Notes: generated from the letters alone by a model not told the origin. Shown: positions 19,082 through 29,180, numbered from the stretch's first letter. The stretch: 64,000 bases of DNA from Streptomyces olivochromogenes (GCF_001514115.1 NZ_KQ948454.1:296852-360851), one strand, 5' to 3'. Translations and numbers: made by a program.

Positions 19082-20404
19082 TCAGAACAGGCTGCCGATC
19101 GCATGGGCCGTATCGCCAATGGCGTCGGCCGCATCGCCCGCGGTGTCGGCGATCTTCCCAGGATCAACGGTGAATTCGAAGCCCACCTCGCCTCCGAGCC
19201 CGACGGCGACGCCCACCGTCGCGCCGACCTTCCACTTGCCGTCCTCGCCTTTGCCGAGGGTGGCGTCGGCCTCGGCCCCGGCACCGGCCCAGCCCTCTAG
19301 CGTCCCGCCCGCTCCGATGCCGCCGATGTCCGCGCCCCCGGAGAGACCACCCTTCGCGCCTGCGAACGCCTCCGCTCCCGCGTTCAGCCCCTCAAGTCCG
19401 ATCCCGGCGTTGACCCCTGCCTCGGCACCCGCCATGGTTTCCGGCCGACCGTACAACCCGACGAAACCGGCGTCGGCGCGGCCCTTGGCCGAGGCCTCGC
19501 CACCCGCGAAGACGCTGGCCTCCCCCTGGAGGCCCTCGTTGGTGATGCCGCCGGCCGCGGAGACCTTTGCGCCCGCATAGGCTTCGGCCTCCCCGGCGAG
19601 CTTGAACGGGCCGTTGGTGAGCGAGCCCTCCGCGCTCGCGCGGCCGAGGTCGGCATGCGCCTCGGCCTCGCCCAGCTTGCCGGCACCGGTATCGGGCCCG
19701 GAGACCTCTGTCCCGACGCCGGGGCCAGAGGCCTCGCTCTCGCCATCGGAGACCCACCCGTCGGTCTTCGTGGTGGTCTTGGGGTCCGGCTTACCGGCTT
19801 TCGCGAGGTCGCCCACGGCGTGCGCGTTGAAACCGCCGAACCCGAGACCGTCGGTCGAAACGTCGCTCGTCGCGCGGACCAGCGCTCGTTTCACGCTCTG
19901 GTCGGCGTCGTCGACGGCCTTGACCGCCTTCGCGATGTCGTCGGTCCAGCCCTGAGCCTTCACGCGTGCGTCGGACTGCAGTTGGGCGTAGTCGGGGTCG
20001 TGGTGAAGGGCGTACTTCTCCTGTTCGGAGAGGTTGTCGTACCCGACGTAAGTCGCCTTGCCGGAGCTGTCGACCTTGAAGTCCTTCGCCTCGGCATCGT
20101 GGACTAGGTCCTTGACCGCCTTTTGCAGGCGGGTCAGTTCGGCGTGCGCATCCGCGAGAAGACTGGCGATGGCCAGCGCCTCCGCCTTGGCCGCCCCGTA
20201 CTCGAAGGTCGTGGCCGAGGCATTCTGCTGCTGCGCGCCGTAGGCGAGTCCCTGCCAGTTCCCGTTGCCCAGCACGCCCTGCACGTGCTTCTCATAGTCG
20301 GTCTTCAGTTCACCGAAGCGCTCGCCCATCTTCTTCCACGCCCCGGAAGCGTCCGCCAGCGAAGACAGATCGGCCGTCATCACGTCTTGGTAGTTCAGCG
20401 TCAT
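19082..20404 (-). CDS. Putative type VII-secreted protein with Ala/Gly repeat C-terminus
   Basis: A 440-residue protein. Residues 1-110 are helical with a WQG turn (NGNWQGLAYGAQQQNASA), resembling a WXG100/LXG helical hairpin. Residues 110-190 remain helical. From about 225 on it is a low-complexity repeat of alternating small residues, units like GAEAFAGAKGGLSGGADIGG, without Cys or Trp-rich catalytic motifs. It ends with GEVGFEFTVDPGKIADTAGDAA and a hydrophobic tail. The pattern suggests a secreted or pore-type effector, but no toxin domain is recognisable. It is ten bases after the 20415 gene. Confidence 0.6.
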   Translation of the reverse strand: MTLNYQDVMTADLSSLADASGAWKKMGERFGELKTDYEKHVQGVLGNGNWQGLAYGAQQQNASATTFEYGAAKAEALAIASLLADAHAELTRLQKAVKDLVHDAEAKDFKVDSSGKATYVGYDNLSEQEKYALHHDPDYAQLQSDARVKAQGWTDDIAKAVKAVDDADQSVKRALVRATSDVSTDGLGFGGFNAHAVGDLAKAGKPDPKTTTKTDGWVSDGESEASGPGVGTEVSGPDTGAGKLGEAEAHADLGRASAEGSLTNGPFKLAGEAEAYAGAKVSAAGGITNEGLQGEASVFAGGEASAKGRADAGFVGLYGRPETMAGAEAGVNAGIGLEGLNAGAEAFAGAKGGLSGGADIGGIGAGGTLEGWAGAGAEADATLGKGEDGKWKVGATVGVAVGLGGEVGFEFTVDPGKIADTAGDAADAIGDTAHAIGSLF

Positions 20405-20414
20405 GGCCGCCCCG

Positions 20415-20822
20415 TCACATGCCGTCGAAACTGCTGGGGGGCCGTACCCCGGCCGCCTGCGCGCCGACGGCGGTGTCCTGGTTGTGGAAGAGGTTCTTCG
20501 TGCCGTGCAGCGCGTTCACCTCCTGCTGCAGCCGCGCCATGAGCCGGTTCGCCTGCCCCTGCCAGGCGGTCAGCGCGTCGGAAACAGCCTGGTCCGAGGC
20601 CCAGCCGGAGAGCCCCTTCAGCCCGGTGTCCTGCTTGATCAGGGGGCTCGCGGGGGCCACCGGGCCCACGAACGGTGGCCGCACTGGGGCTCCACCGCCG
20701 TCCGCCATGCGGGCGGCTGCCTGAGTGTCCGGCATCAGGTGCTCTTCCATGAACTTCGCCGCGCGCGTCTTGTCGCTCGCCGAACTCGCAAGTCTCGGCT
20801 CGCCACCGACTCCGGACCCCAT
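20415..20822 (-). CDS. WXG100-like small helical protein, first gene of the T7SS-like cassette
   Basis: About 135 residues from ATG 20822 (MGSGVGGEPRLASSASDKTR). It contains two helical parts: KTRAAKFMEEHLMPDTQAAARM and VSDALTAWQGQANRLMARLQQEVNALHGTKN, the latter with a WQG turn like WXG100 proteins. The start is uncertain: 20840 (MQRGLPM) and more upstream starts stay in frame; 20822 has GGGGG at a fair distance. It is 10 bases from the 19082-20404 gene, so the two probably form a heteromer or substrate pair. Confidence 0.6.
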   Translation of the reverse strand: MGSGVGGEPRLASSASDKTRAAKFMEEHLMPDTQAAARMADGGGAPVRPPFVGPVAPASPLIKQDTGLKGLSGWASDQAVSDALTAWQGQANRLMARLQQEVNALHGTKNLFHNQDTAVGAQAAGVRPPSSFDGM

Positions 20823-21235
20823 GGGCAACCCCCGTTGCATTCGCGCCTCGTCCGTTTCTCGCCCAACAGGCAGACCACGGAAGATCTTCGTGCACCCTAT
20901 CGACCGTTCCTGAGCGCCGGCGCCTCCACCCTCGTCCTGAACAAGTTCCTGCACATGTCCTGAACATGCTCATGCGGAAGTGAGGACCGTTGAACGGACC
21001 GACCGGCGTCGTCCCACCCGGTCGGTGATCTTTCACTCGGATGCATCCGGCTGTCCGTCGACCGGGCCGGGCCTTGCTGGGGCAACCCGTCAGCGGGGGC
21101 GTGCGCACGGAGCCTGGCTGCGGAAGCGTCGACCATTCCGGCTCGGCCAGGTAGCCCCTCCAGCATGCCGACGCATCGCCGCCAAGTATGCTTCCTGACT
21201 CTTCTCGTCATGATCCCCCCACACCGGAGTCCACC

Positions 21236-21589
21236 ATGACCACAAGCCGGTTGTCCGCGGCGACTTCGATCCTCTCGACCGTAGCCGTCGGCGCGCTGCT
21301 CGTCGGCTGCTCGGCCTCGGTCAACGTCGGAACGTCCACGCCAAAAATGTCTGCGGACAAGCTGGCCACCATCGTCGCCGAAAAGCTCGCCGCCACGATG
21401 AACCAGCCGAAGCCGAACATCACTTGTCCCGAGGACCTCGCCGGCAAGGTCGGTACCACCACCCGATGCAAACTCACGGCGAAAGACGGCAGCACCTTGG
21501 GTGTAACGGTCAAGGTGACGTCCGTCCAGGGGGAGCAGATCAACTTCGACATCAAGGCCGACGAGACGGCTTCCCCGGCCGCGAACTGA
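21236..21589 (+). CDS. DUF4333-like lipoprotein
   Basis: A 117-residue lipoprotein with an n-region TTSRLSAATS, hydrophobic core and LLVGC lipobox (Cys25 acylated). The mature part includes two further Cys (NITCPEDL and TRCKLTAKDG) in a VKVTSVQGEQINFDIK beta-rich domain like the DUF4333 proteins of actinobacteria. The ATG at 21236 has CCGGAG upstream. It lies divergent to the T7SS-like cassette; no role can be assigned. Confidence 0.75.
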   Translation: MTTSRLSAATSILSTVAVGALLVGCSASVNVGTSTPKMSADKLATIVAEKLAATMNQPKPNITCPEDLAGKVGTTTRCKLTAKDGSTLGVTVKVTSVQGEQINFDIKADETASPAAN

Positions 21590-21875
21590 CCATCGCGCCG
21601 TTCTGCACCAGGTCGGAGAAGTCCGTCTGGTGTGCAAATCCGGCGTTGACGGTCTGGACGCCGTCCCACTATCGCTCGGCAGCACAATCTCTCCCCCGTA
21701 CAGCCAAAACAGCCGAAGCTTCACCAGCAACCCCAGCTATCGGCTGTGACAGTTCACAGACGGCCGCTGGCAGAGAGTGACCGGAATCGGGCCATTCCGA
21801 GGGGCGGCTCGGCCAGTCGCCGAGGCCGGTGAGGGAGAGCATGGCTCCACTCAACCCCGCTACAGGAGACGGCAC

Positions 21876-22037
21876 ATGAGTGTCCGTACTCATATGAGGG
21901 AGCGGGAGTATCCCGGCGTTCTCGCATCACCGGAGCGTGGCGGAGCGTGTTCCGGTGCGGCCGACGCTCTTCCCCAAGAAGCACGGGGAGAAAGGAACCC
22001 CACCAAGCCCCACCCCTCCCGCCCGCCGAAACGGTGA
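21876..22037 (+). CDS. Doubtful small ORF (53 codons)
   Basis: An ATG with GGAGA seven bases upstream opens a 53-codon frame (MSVRTHMREREYPGVLASPE, Arg/Pro-rich). I do not recognise the product. The 643-base stretch 21590-22232 has no other gene-like frame; this one may be chance or a remnant associated with the broken helix-turn-helix gene that follows. Confidence 0.25.
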   Translation: MSVRTHMREREYPGVLASPERGGACSGAADALPQEARGERNPTKPHPSRPPKR

Positions 22038-22138
22038 CCGCCGCGCAAACTCACTCCCGCGAGTGAATATGCCCAACTCGGGTGGATTCGGGGCCGGTTG
22101 CCTGCCTTACGCTCAGCGCGACAGAACACGACCGCAGA

Positions 22139-22166
22139 CATGCGGCAGACATGCGGCAGACAATGC
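22139..22166. repeat. Direct repeat ACATGCGGCAG upstream of the broken HTH gene
   Basis: Two adjacent copies of an 11-base unit (ACATGCGGCAG) and a degenerate third (ACAATGCGACG) lie about 70-95 bases before the presumed start at 22233. They may be a remnant operator array. Confidence 0.45.
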
Positions 22167-22232
22167 GACGGCCCCCGCCGGGACTAGCGATCCCTGCGAG
22201 GGCCTGACCATCGAGGAAGTAGGAGCTTCCCG

Positions 22233-22686
22233 ATGGACACCGAAAACCCTAGCGTGCCCACGCGCGCCCAGTCCGTATCGCGGGCAAAACCACCCCCACC
22301 AACACACGCGGCAGCCGCACGCCCGTCACGGCGGTGTCATCCACGACAACACCCGCTACACCACCCGCTTCACGGTGATCGGCAACCACCTCGCCCAGCA
22401 CCCGGAGCTTTCAGGACTCGCGATCGGGCTGGCCGTCTACATCCAGTCGCTCCCCACCGGCGCCCGCGTCGACATCAAGACCCTCGCCGTCCGCTTCCCC
22501 GAAGGTCCCACCCGGATCGCCGCTGCCCTGCGCGAACTCGAAACCCACGGCTACCTCCGCCGCACCCGCGAACGCACCCCCGGCGGCCGCATCGTCACCC
22601 GCAAGGACTTCATCCACGGCGAGGACGTGACCATCGCCGAGTGGACGATCTCGACCGCGGACCTGCCCCGGTACCCGAACCAGTAA
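22233..22686 (+). pseudogene. Frameshifted and truncated helix-turn-helix protein
   Basis: The start with a good ribosome site (GTAGGAG before ATG 22233) opens one frame, but the recognisable protein continues in another: GQNHPHQHTRQPHARHGGVIHDN, TTRFTVIGNHLAQHPELS and DIKTLAVRFPEGPTRIAAALRELETHGYLRRTRERTPGG. That second frame has no start codon of its own close by, so a one-base indel near 22285 is likely. The family of winged-helix proteins, with many streptomycete paralogues, usually continues for 100 or more residues past RIVTR; here an unrelated 27-residue end (KDFIHGEDVTIAEWTISTAD) follows. Confidence 0.65.
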
Positions 22687-22784
22687 GCCGGACCGCGGCG
22701 ACGAAGGCACGACGAAGGCATTCCGCTGCTCCGCCTGGAGCACTCCCGCGCGACACCTCACTCCCGCCCGATGATGCTGAACGC

Positions 22785-24053
22785 ATGGCAGAAGAGACCG
22801 GCACACTCGCCGAGCGGCCCGAGCAGCCCCTTCCCCCTGTTCGGGACTGGCCCGCCGGTGAGCTGAGCGCCACCGAGTTCGAGCCGGTGCTCGCGGAGCT
22901 GATGCGGGAGGGGCCGCTGACGCGGATCCGGCTTCCGTACGGGGAGGGCTGGGCGTGGCTGGCGACGCGCTACGACGACGTGAAGATGATCACGAACGAT
23001 CCCCGGTTCAGCCGGCGGGAGGCCTCCGTCCGGCAGGTCACGCGACTGGCGCCGCACTTCGCGCCGCGCCCCGGGGCCCTGGCCTGGGCCGATCAGCCCG
23101 ACCACAACCGGCTCCGGAACGCCGTCTCGGCCGCCTACACCGTGAGCGCCGTGAAGCGCCTGCGCCCCCGTGCCCAGGAGATGGTCGACGCCCTGGTGGA
23201 CGGGATGGTGGCGGACGGCCCCCCGGCGGACCTGGTCGAGCGGGTCCTCGAACCCTTCCCGATCAACGTCGTCTGCGAGGTCATGGGCGTACCCGTCGAC
23301 GAGCGGCAGAAGTTGCACGACTGGACGCGGGAGATCATCAGCACGGCGGGCGGCGCCGAGGCCTCCGAGCAGGCCAAGAAGGGGCTCTTCGGGTGGATCG
23401 GAGAGGCCGTCCGCGATCGACGCGACAGCGAGAGCGAGAGCGAGTGCGAGAACGACAGCAACGGTGACCACGTGGACGTGCTGTCCCTGCTCGGTGGTGC
23501 CGTGCGGCGGGGCGAGCTCGGCCTGGAGGAGGCGATCAGTGTCGCCGGGCCGCTCCAGATCGGCGGCGAGGCCGTCACCAACAACAGTGGCCAGATGTTC
23601 TACCTCCTCCTCACCCGGCCCGACCTGCTGGAACGCTTCCGCGACGACCCCGCCTCCCGCCCGGCGGGCATCGAGGAACTCCTGCGCCACATCCCGCACC
23701 GCGCCGCCGTCGGTCTGCCCCGCATCGCCACGCAGGACGTCGACATCCACGGCACCCTCGTCAGCGCGGGCGACGCCGTCTACGTCTCCTACCTGGCCGC
23801 CAACCGCGACCCGGACGTCTTCCCCGACCCCGACCGGATCGACTTCGACCGGGACGCGGGCGCCCATGTGTCGTTCGGCAACGGGCCGCACTTCTGCACG
23901 GGCGCCGTCTTCTCCCGTATGCAGATCGAGCTGCTGATCGACACCCTGCTCGAACGCCTGCCCGGGCTGCGCCTCGCCGTGCCCGCCGATCAGGTCCCCT
24001 TCCGGCAGCGCACGATGATCCGCGGTCCGGTGGCCTTGCCGGTCACCTGGTGA
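22785..24053 (+). CDS. Cytochrome P450
   Basis: A 422-residue bacterial class I P450. The heme loop FGNGPHFCTG puts the axial Cys at 371; the K-helix E298-x-x-R301 is intact. The I-helix oxygen-binding segment reads IGGEAVTN (260-266), with Glu262 where many P450s have Asp/Glu before Thr, and Thr265 shifted by one. An acidic insert (DSESESECENDSNGD) follows the G-helix region. No ferredoxin gene is adjacent, so redox partners must come from elsewhere. The ATG at 22785 matches the family N-terminus; the same frame is open further upstream by chance. Substrate unknown. Confidence 0.9.
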   Translation: MAEETGTLAERPEQPLPPVRDWPAGELSATEFEPVLAELMREGPLTRIRLPYGEGWAWLATRYDDVKMITNDPRFSRREASVRQVTRLAPHFAPRPGALAWADQPDHNRLRNAVSAAYTVSAVKRLRPRAQEMVDALVDGMVADGPPADLVERVLEPFPINVVCEVMGVPVDERQKLHDWTREIISTAGGAEASEQAKKGLFGWIGEAVRDRRDSESESECENDSNGDHVDVLSLLGGAVRRGELGLEEAISVAGPLQIGGEAVTNNSGQMFYLLLTRPDLLERFRDDPASRPAGIEELLRHIPHRAAVGLPRIATQDVDIHGTLVSAGDAVYVSYLAANRDPDVFPDPDRIDFDRDAGAHVSFGNGPHFCTGAVFSRMQIELLIDTLLERLPGLRLAVPADQVPFRQRTMIRGPVALPVTW

Positions 24054-27000
24054 CACCCCGGTCCACGCGGTGGCTCTCCGGCGGGCCCAGGTACGTCGGC
24101 CCGAGCCCACCCGTGTCGATCACCAGCCGTTGCAGCACCACCGTCGGGTCGACCATCCAGAACTTCAGGCGGTGCACCCCGGGAGCGGCAACCTCATGCC
24201 TCGTCGACGTCACGTTCACGTTGTCCGAGGTGTTGCGGGCCCACTGGCTGTTCATCAGGCCGTCGTCGGCTCCCGTGGCCGCGTGGATGTCGACCGTCCG
24301 CGGCGGCGCGTCGTCGAAGGAGAGCGCGTAGCGCAGGCCGCCCGTCGGGAGGGCCGGGTTGCGCGGGGACAGGTACGCCCACACGGTCACCGTGCCGGCG
24401 CTCAACAGGCTCACCTCGTACTCCAGGCGAGGGGAGGCCGTGCCGCCCGGCGTCCGGCGCGGGGCCGTCACGGGGTACGGCGTCATGCCCGCCCCGGTGC
24501 GGCCGATCCGGTCGACCCGCCGCCAGGTGCCCACCGCCCGTACGCAGTGCTCCGCGTCCATCGCCACATACCCGCCCGCCTCGACGAATCCCCGCAGCCC
24601 ACGGGCGGCCGGGTGCTCCGCGATCACCGGCACGACCACGGAGGCTCCCGCGCCGCTCACCGTGATCCGGGCCTGCGTACGGCCGTGCGGCGCCCGCGAC
24701 CAGTCCGCCCTCACCACCGCCCGCACCTGGTCCCGGACTCTGCCGCGCGGACGGTCCACGGTGATCCACGGCTCCGAGGCCTCGATCCGGTAGTCGAAGG
24801 CGTCCCGGCCCCGGTTGAACACCTCGATGTACGGCGCCGGGCCCGTCCCGTACGGGCTCAGCACCACCTCCGCGCCCGGGGAACCGTCGACCGCCACCCC
24901 CAGCTCGGCGCCCGGCGGCAGTTCGATACGGCGCACCGCGGGGAACAGGACGTCCGGCAGTGCCACGTTGTTCAGCTCCGGCTGCTGCCAGCTCGCGTTC
25001 GGGCCGTAGCGCGCCACATCGCCGTAGTCGATGTGCGGCTGCGTCTGGAAGCCCGCCCATTTGCCGCCCGCGACGCCGTGGTTGAAGCGTTCGGCGAGCG
25101 CGAAGTCCCGTTCCAGGCCCGCCTCCGCCGCCGCGGCCAGGCCGTTCGTCGCCGCCCGGCCCTGGTCGGCGTAGCGCAGGTTCGTGAACTCGGCCTCCCT
25201 CAGCTCGTACAGGTTGGCCGTCGCCTCGACCTCGTAACCGACGAGCTCGAACCACGCGTCCCGCGCCGAGTCCGGCAGCCGTCGCGCGATCCGCCCGGCC
25301 CGTACCGCGAGCGTCCGCCACTCCTGCGTGACCTGCTCGAGTTCGCGGCCGTGGAAGGGAGTTGCCCGGTCGTCGTACGCCACCGCGCCCGATGCCGGGT
25401 CGAGGGTGATCCGGCGGTTGAGGAGTTCCGGCTTGCGGCGCGACTGGAGTTGTCCGTACGTCGCCAGTACGTCCGCGATCGCCGTCGCCTGCTCCGCGCC
25501 GAAGTTCTGCCGCGCGTACCGCCTCTCCCACTCGCCGAGCGCGGCAGGGTCGTCCCAACGGCCTGGATTCCAGGCGTAGTCGAGGAAGAACTCGGTGGGC
25601 AGCTCGTTGCCCTTGAGGTCGCCGACGTTCGTCACCCACAGCCCGTGGTTGCCGTACGCGTGCGCCTGGTGGAGCTGGTCCCAGAGGTTGGGCAGGTTGG
25701 TCGTGTCGACCCACTTGTAGTCGCGGCCCGCGCCCACGTAGTCGAAGTGGTAGTAGAGGCCGTAACCGCCGGGCCGCGCGGGCTCGGCCGGGTCGGGGTG
25801 CTTGCGGATGTTGCCCCAGTTGTCGTCCGTCAGTACGACGGTGACGTCGTCCGGAGCCCGCAGCCCGCGGTCCCAGTACCGCTGGACCTCCTTGTAGAGC
25901 GTCCACACCTGGGGGACCGAAGCCGGGTCTCGGCCCGTCACCTCGGCGATGATCGTCCGCTGCGCGTCGATGATCTCCCGCATCAGCTCGACGCCGTCGC
26001 CGTCCGGCAGGCTGGTGTCGCCGTTTCCGCGCATCCCGAGGGTGACGACGCCCTCGAAGTCCTGGTCGGCCATCCGGCGGATGCCGTCGCGCCAGTACGC
26101 CTTGAGCGCGTCGGCGTTGCGGCGGAACGACCACTCCCCCGTACCGCCGTACGGGTCATGGCCTGGCGTGACGACGGTTCCGGAGCTGTCGCGCACGGCG
26201 GGGACCGCGTGCCGGTTCCACTCCTCGATGCCCCGCATCATGGGCGCCTCGTGAGACGTGCCCATGACAATCCCATACTCCTTGGCGCGGGCGTGGTTGC
26301 GCGGATCGTCCTCGGCGAAGGCGCGGCCCCACACCGCCGGCCACAGGTAGTTCGCCTTCAGGCGCAGCAGTACCTCGAAGACCTTCGCGTAGAAGTCGGC
26401 GTTGAAGCCGCCGTCATGGCCGGGCGCCTTGCCGGGGCCGAAGTAGGCGGGGGCCCAGGTGCCGAGGGCCGGGTTCTCGTCGTTGATGAAGATCCCGCGG
26501 TACTTCACCGCGGGGGTGCCCTGTGTGTGCCGCCCCGGCAGCACGTGGAGCGCGTCGCGGTGGACCGGGCGTACGTCGTCCCACCAGTACCAGGGCGAGA
26601 CGCCGATGCCGTACGAGACGTCGTACGCGCCGAAGATCGTGCCGCGGGGGTCGCTGCCCGCGAGGACGAAGGCCCGGTCGACGCCGGGCATCGGCCGCTC
26701 CACCACGGTCTGCAGGGAGGTCTCCCACCGTCCCCGCACGCCCGTGACATCCAGCTTGCCGGTGGCGATCAGGCCATCGATCAGCGGGCTGCGTCCGATC
26801 GTCCCGACCAGCACGACCTCCCGGGCCATCCCGTCACCGGGCAGTACGTCCGTCACCCGTTCGAGGTCGTCACGGAGGTCACCCGCCACCCGTACGACTC
26901 CGGGGTGGTCCTCCGGGGAGACCACGACCGGCGCGCCCACCAGCGAGAACGCTCCGCCGGTGAAGGAGATGTACGCGCCGGGGTCGGTGGGCCGCGGCCG

Positions 27001-27102
27001 CCCACCGTCCGCCCAGGCCACTCCCGACGACCCCGGCCACGCCGCGAGCCCCGCACCGAGAACGGCACCGAGAACGGTCCTGCGACTGACGTCTCCAGAC
27101 AT
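24043..27102 (-). CDS. Secreted GH115-type glycoside hydrolase (xylan alpha-glucuronidase family)
   Basis: A 1019-residue protein with a Tat signal (SRRTVLGAVLGAG, then AWA-DGG near residue 32). The N-terminal domain and the TIM-barrel section (VKYRGIFINDENPALGTWAPAYFG; LKANYLWPAVWGRAFAEDDP; DDNWGNIRKHPDP) match the GH115 layout; a C-terminal beta domain with EAGGYVAMDAEHCVRAVG follows. GH115 enzymes remove methylglucuronic acid side chains from xylan; the exact substrate is not determinable. It is convergent with the P450 gene and overlaps its 3' end by 11 bases. Its upstream region has 21-bp repeats. Confidence 0.85.
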   Translation of the reverse strand: MSGDVSRRTVLGAVLGAGLAAWPGSSGVAWADGGRPRPTDPGAYISFTGGAFSLVGAPVVVSPEDHPGVVRVAGDLRDDLERVTDVLPGDGMAREVVLVGTIGRSPLIDGLIATGKLDVTGVRGRWETSLQTVVERPMPGVDRAFVLAGSDPRGTIFGAYDVSYGIGVSPWYWWDDVRPVHRDALHVLPGRHTQGTPAVKYRGIFINDENPALGTWAPAYFGPGKAPGHDGGFNADFYAKVFEVLLRLKANYLWPAVWGRAFAEDDPRNHARAKEYGIVMGTSHEAPMMRGIEEWNRHAVPAVRDSSGTVVTPGHDPYGGTGEWSFRRNADALKAYWRDGIRRMADQDFEGVVTLGMRGNGDTSLPDGDGVELMREIIDAQRTIIAEVTGRDPASVPQVWTLYKEVQRYWDRGLRAPDDVTVVLTDDNWGNIRKHPDPAEPARPGGYGLYYHFDYVGAGRDYKWVDTTNLPNLWDQLHQAHAYGNHGLWVTNVGDLKGNELPTEFFLDYAWNPGRWDDPAALGEWERRYARQNFGAEQATAIADVLATYGQLQSRRKPELLNRRITLDPASGAVAYDDRATPFHGRELEQVTQEWRTLAVRAGRIARRLPDSARDAWFELVGYEVEATANLYELREAEFTNLRYADQGRAATNGLAAAAEAGLERDFALAERFNHGVAGGKWAGFQTQPHIDYGDVARYGPNASWQQPELNNVALPDVLFPAVRRIELPPGAELGVAVDGSPGAEVVLSPYGTGPAPYIEVFNRGRDAFDYRIEASEPWITVDRPRGRVRDQVRAVVRADWSRAPHGRTQARITVSGAGASVVVPVIAEHPAARGLRGFVEAGGYVAMDAEHCVRAVGTWRRVDRIGRTGAGMTPYPVTAPRRTPGGTASPRLEYEVSLLSAGTVTVWAYLSPRNPALPTGGLRYALSFDDAPPRTVDIHAATGADDGLMNSQWARNTSDNVNVTSTRHEVAAPGVHRLKFWMVDPTVVLQRLVIDTGGLGPTYLGPPESHRVDRGVTR

Positions 27103-27214
27103 GCCTCACCCCTCGCCCGACGGCGTACGAATTTGCTCAGCGGCATGACAAATAGTGGAGGGAGGGTCACGCGGGGGGAATGGGTCGTCGGCGTCGAATA
27201 CTTTCGGAGCCCGT

Positions 27215-27330
27215 GATCACGCTTACGTAGGTCGTGATCACGCTTGCGGAGACCGTCATCACGCTTGCGGAGGCCGTCATCGGCCAACGGAGACCTTCAT
27301 CGGCTCGCCAAGGCCGTCATCGGCAAAGAT
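27215..27330. repeat. Array of ~21-bp direct repeats upstream of the GH115 gene
   Basis: Six units of 20-21 bases starting G/CATCAC-GCTT or CATCGG, with the core GATCACGCTTGCGGAGACCG. The first three are closely similar; the last three are diverged. They fill most of the 230-base gap between the GH115 start (27102) and the next stop (27333), so they could be regulator binding sites or a small expanded repeat. Confidence 0.75.
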
Positions 27331-27332
27331 CG

Positions 27333-27830
27333 TCAGGGGGTGCCGGCCACGGCCGGGCGGAGTCCCGCCGGAAGGTGGGCCACGACCAGGGCGACGGCCG
27401 CTTCCGCCGTGCCGGTCTCGCCCCGGAGAGTCCCCCCGCGTGCCACGAAGACCCGGAAGCGCCCGTCGTGCCGAGGCAAGACGCTCGGCGCCCGCAGCGC
27501 GTACGGATACCGCGTGCGGCTGCTCAGACGCACGGCGCAATGGCTGTTGTACGGATACAGCTGCCGCAGTGCCCGTTCCGCGCGGGCCACCTCGACGAGG
27601 TGCACGATGCCCGGGTAACCCACCCCCGGCCGGAGGACCTCCTGCCGCTCGCGACGCCACTGCCACACCAGCGCCGGCTGCCGCCACCGCGCCTCCACGG
27701 CATCGGCGGGTCCACGCCGATGTGCCGCCGCCACGTCCGCGTCCGGAAGAACCGGCTTCGCCGGCAGCGGCCGACGGCCCACCGCGCCCAGGTCCGGGGA
27801 ATCCACGCACGCAGTGTGCGCGACGGGCAC
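27333..27830 (-). CDS. DUF6193-like protein of unknown function
   Basis: About 165 residues. The central LRQLYPYNSHCAVRLSSRTR and the ending EAAVALVVAHLPAGLRPAVAGTP match a widespread streptomycete family that I recall as DUF6193; that assignment is from memory of the pattern. No signal or membrane segment. Start uncertain: GTG 27830 lies against the tuf terminator with no ribosome site, and an internal GTG at 27806 is possible. It lies downstream of tuf, which has its own terminator. Confidence 0.6.
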   Translation of the reverse strand: MPVAHTACVDSPDLGAVGRRPLPAKPVLPDADVAAAHRRGPADAVEARWRQPALVWQWRRERQEVLRPGVGYPGIVHLVEVARAERALRQLYPYNSHCAVRLSSRTRYPYALRAPSVLPRHDGRFRVFVARGGTLRGETGTAEAAVALVVAHLPAGLRPAVAGTP

Positions 27831-27834
27831 GGCA

Positions 27835-27870
27835 AAGGGGCCCGTACGACCGAAGTCGTACGGGCCCCTT
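27835..27870 (-). terminator. Strong terminator hairpin after tuf
   Basis: A perfect 16-bp stem (27835-27850 with 27855-27870) with a CGAA tetraloop, 45 bases past the tuf stop. It closes the str operon. Confidence 0.9.
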
Positions 27871-27915
27871 CAAGGAGCTCGCTAGGAGCTACCAGGCTGT
27901 CAAGCCAACAAGGAC

Positions 27916-29109
<1,194 letters not shown>

Positions 29110-29180
29110 TGGGTCCTCCTGCGGAGTGGTTCTGGTACGCCTTACTCATCGGCGCCAGGTGATCTTTGCTGGGATGCCGC

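Noticed and set aside
22233..24053. P450 extended upstream to a 606-codon protein
   Set aside because: The first 184 codons are Pro/His/Arg-rich readthrough over the HTH gene in the wrong frame; the P450 family N-terminus begins at 22785.
24070..27216. Open frame of 1048 codons antisense to the GH115 gene
   Set aside because: The minus-strand reading has a Tat signal and conserved glycosidase segments; the plus-strand reading is Arg/Val-rich noise.
27215..27330. CRISPR array
   Set aside because: Units are adjacent 20-21 base repeats without unique spacers and there are no cas genes.
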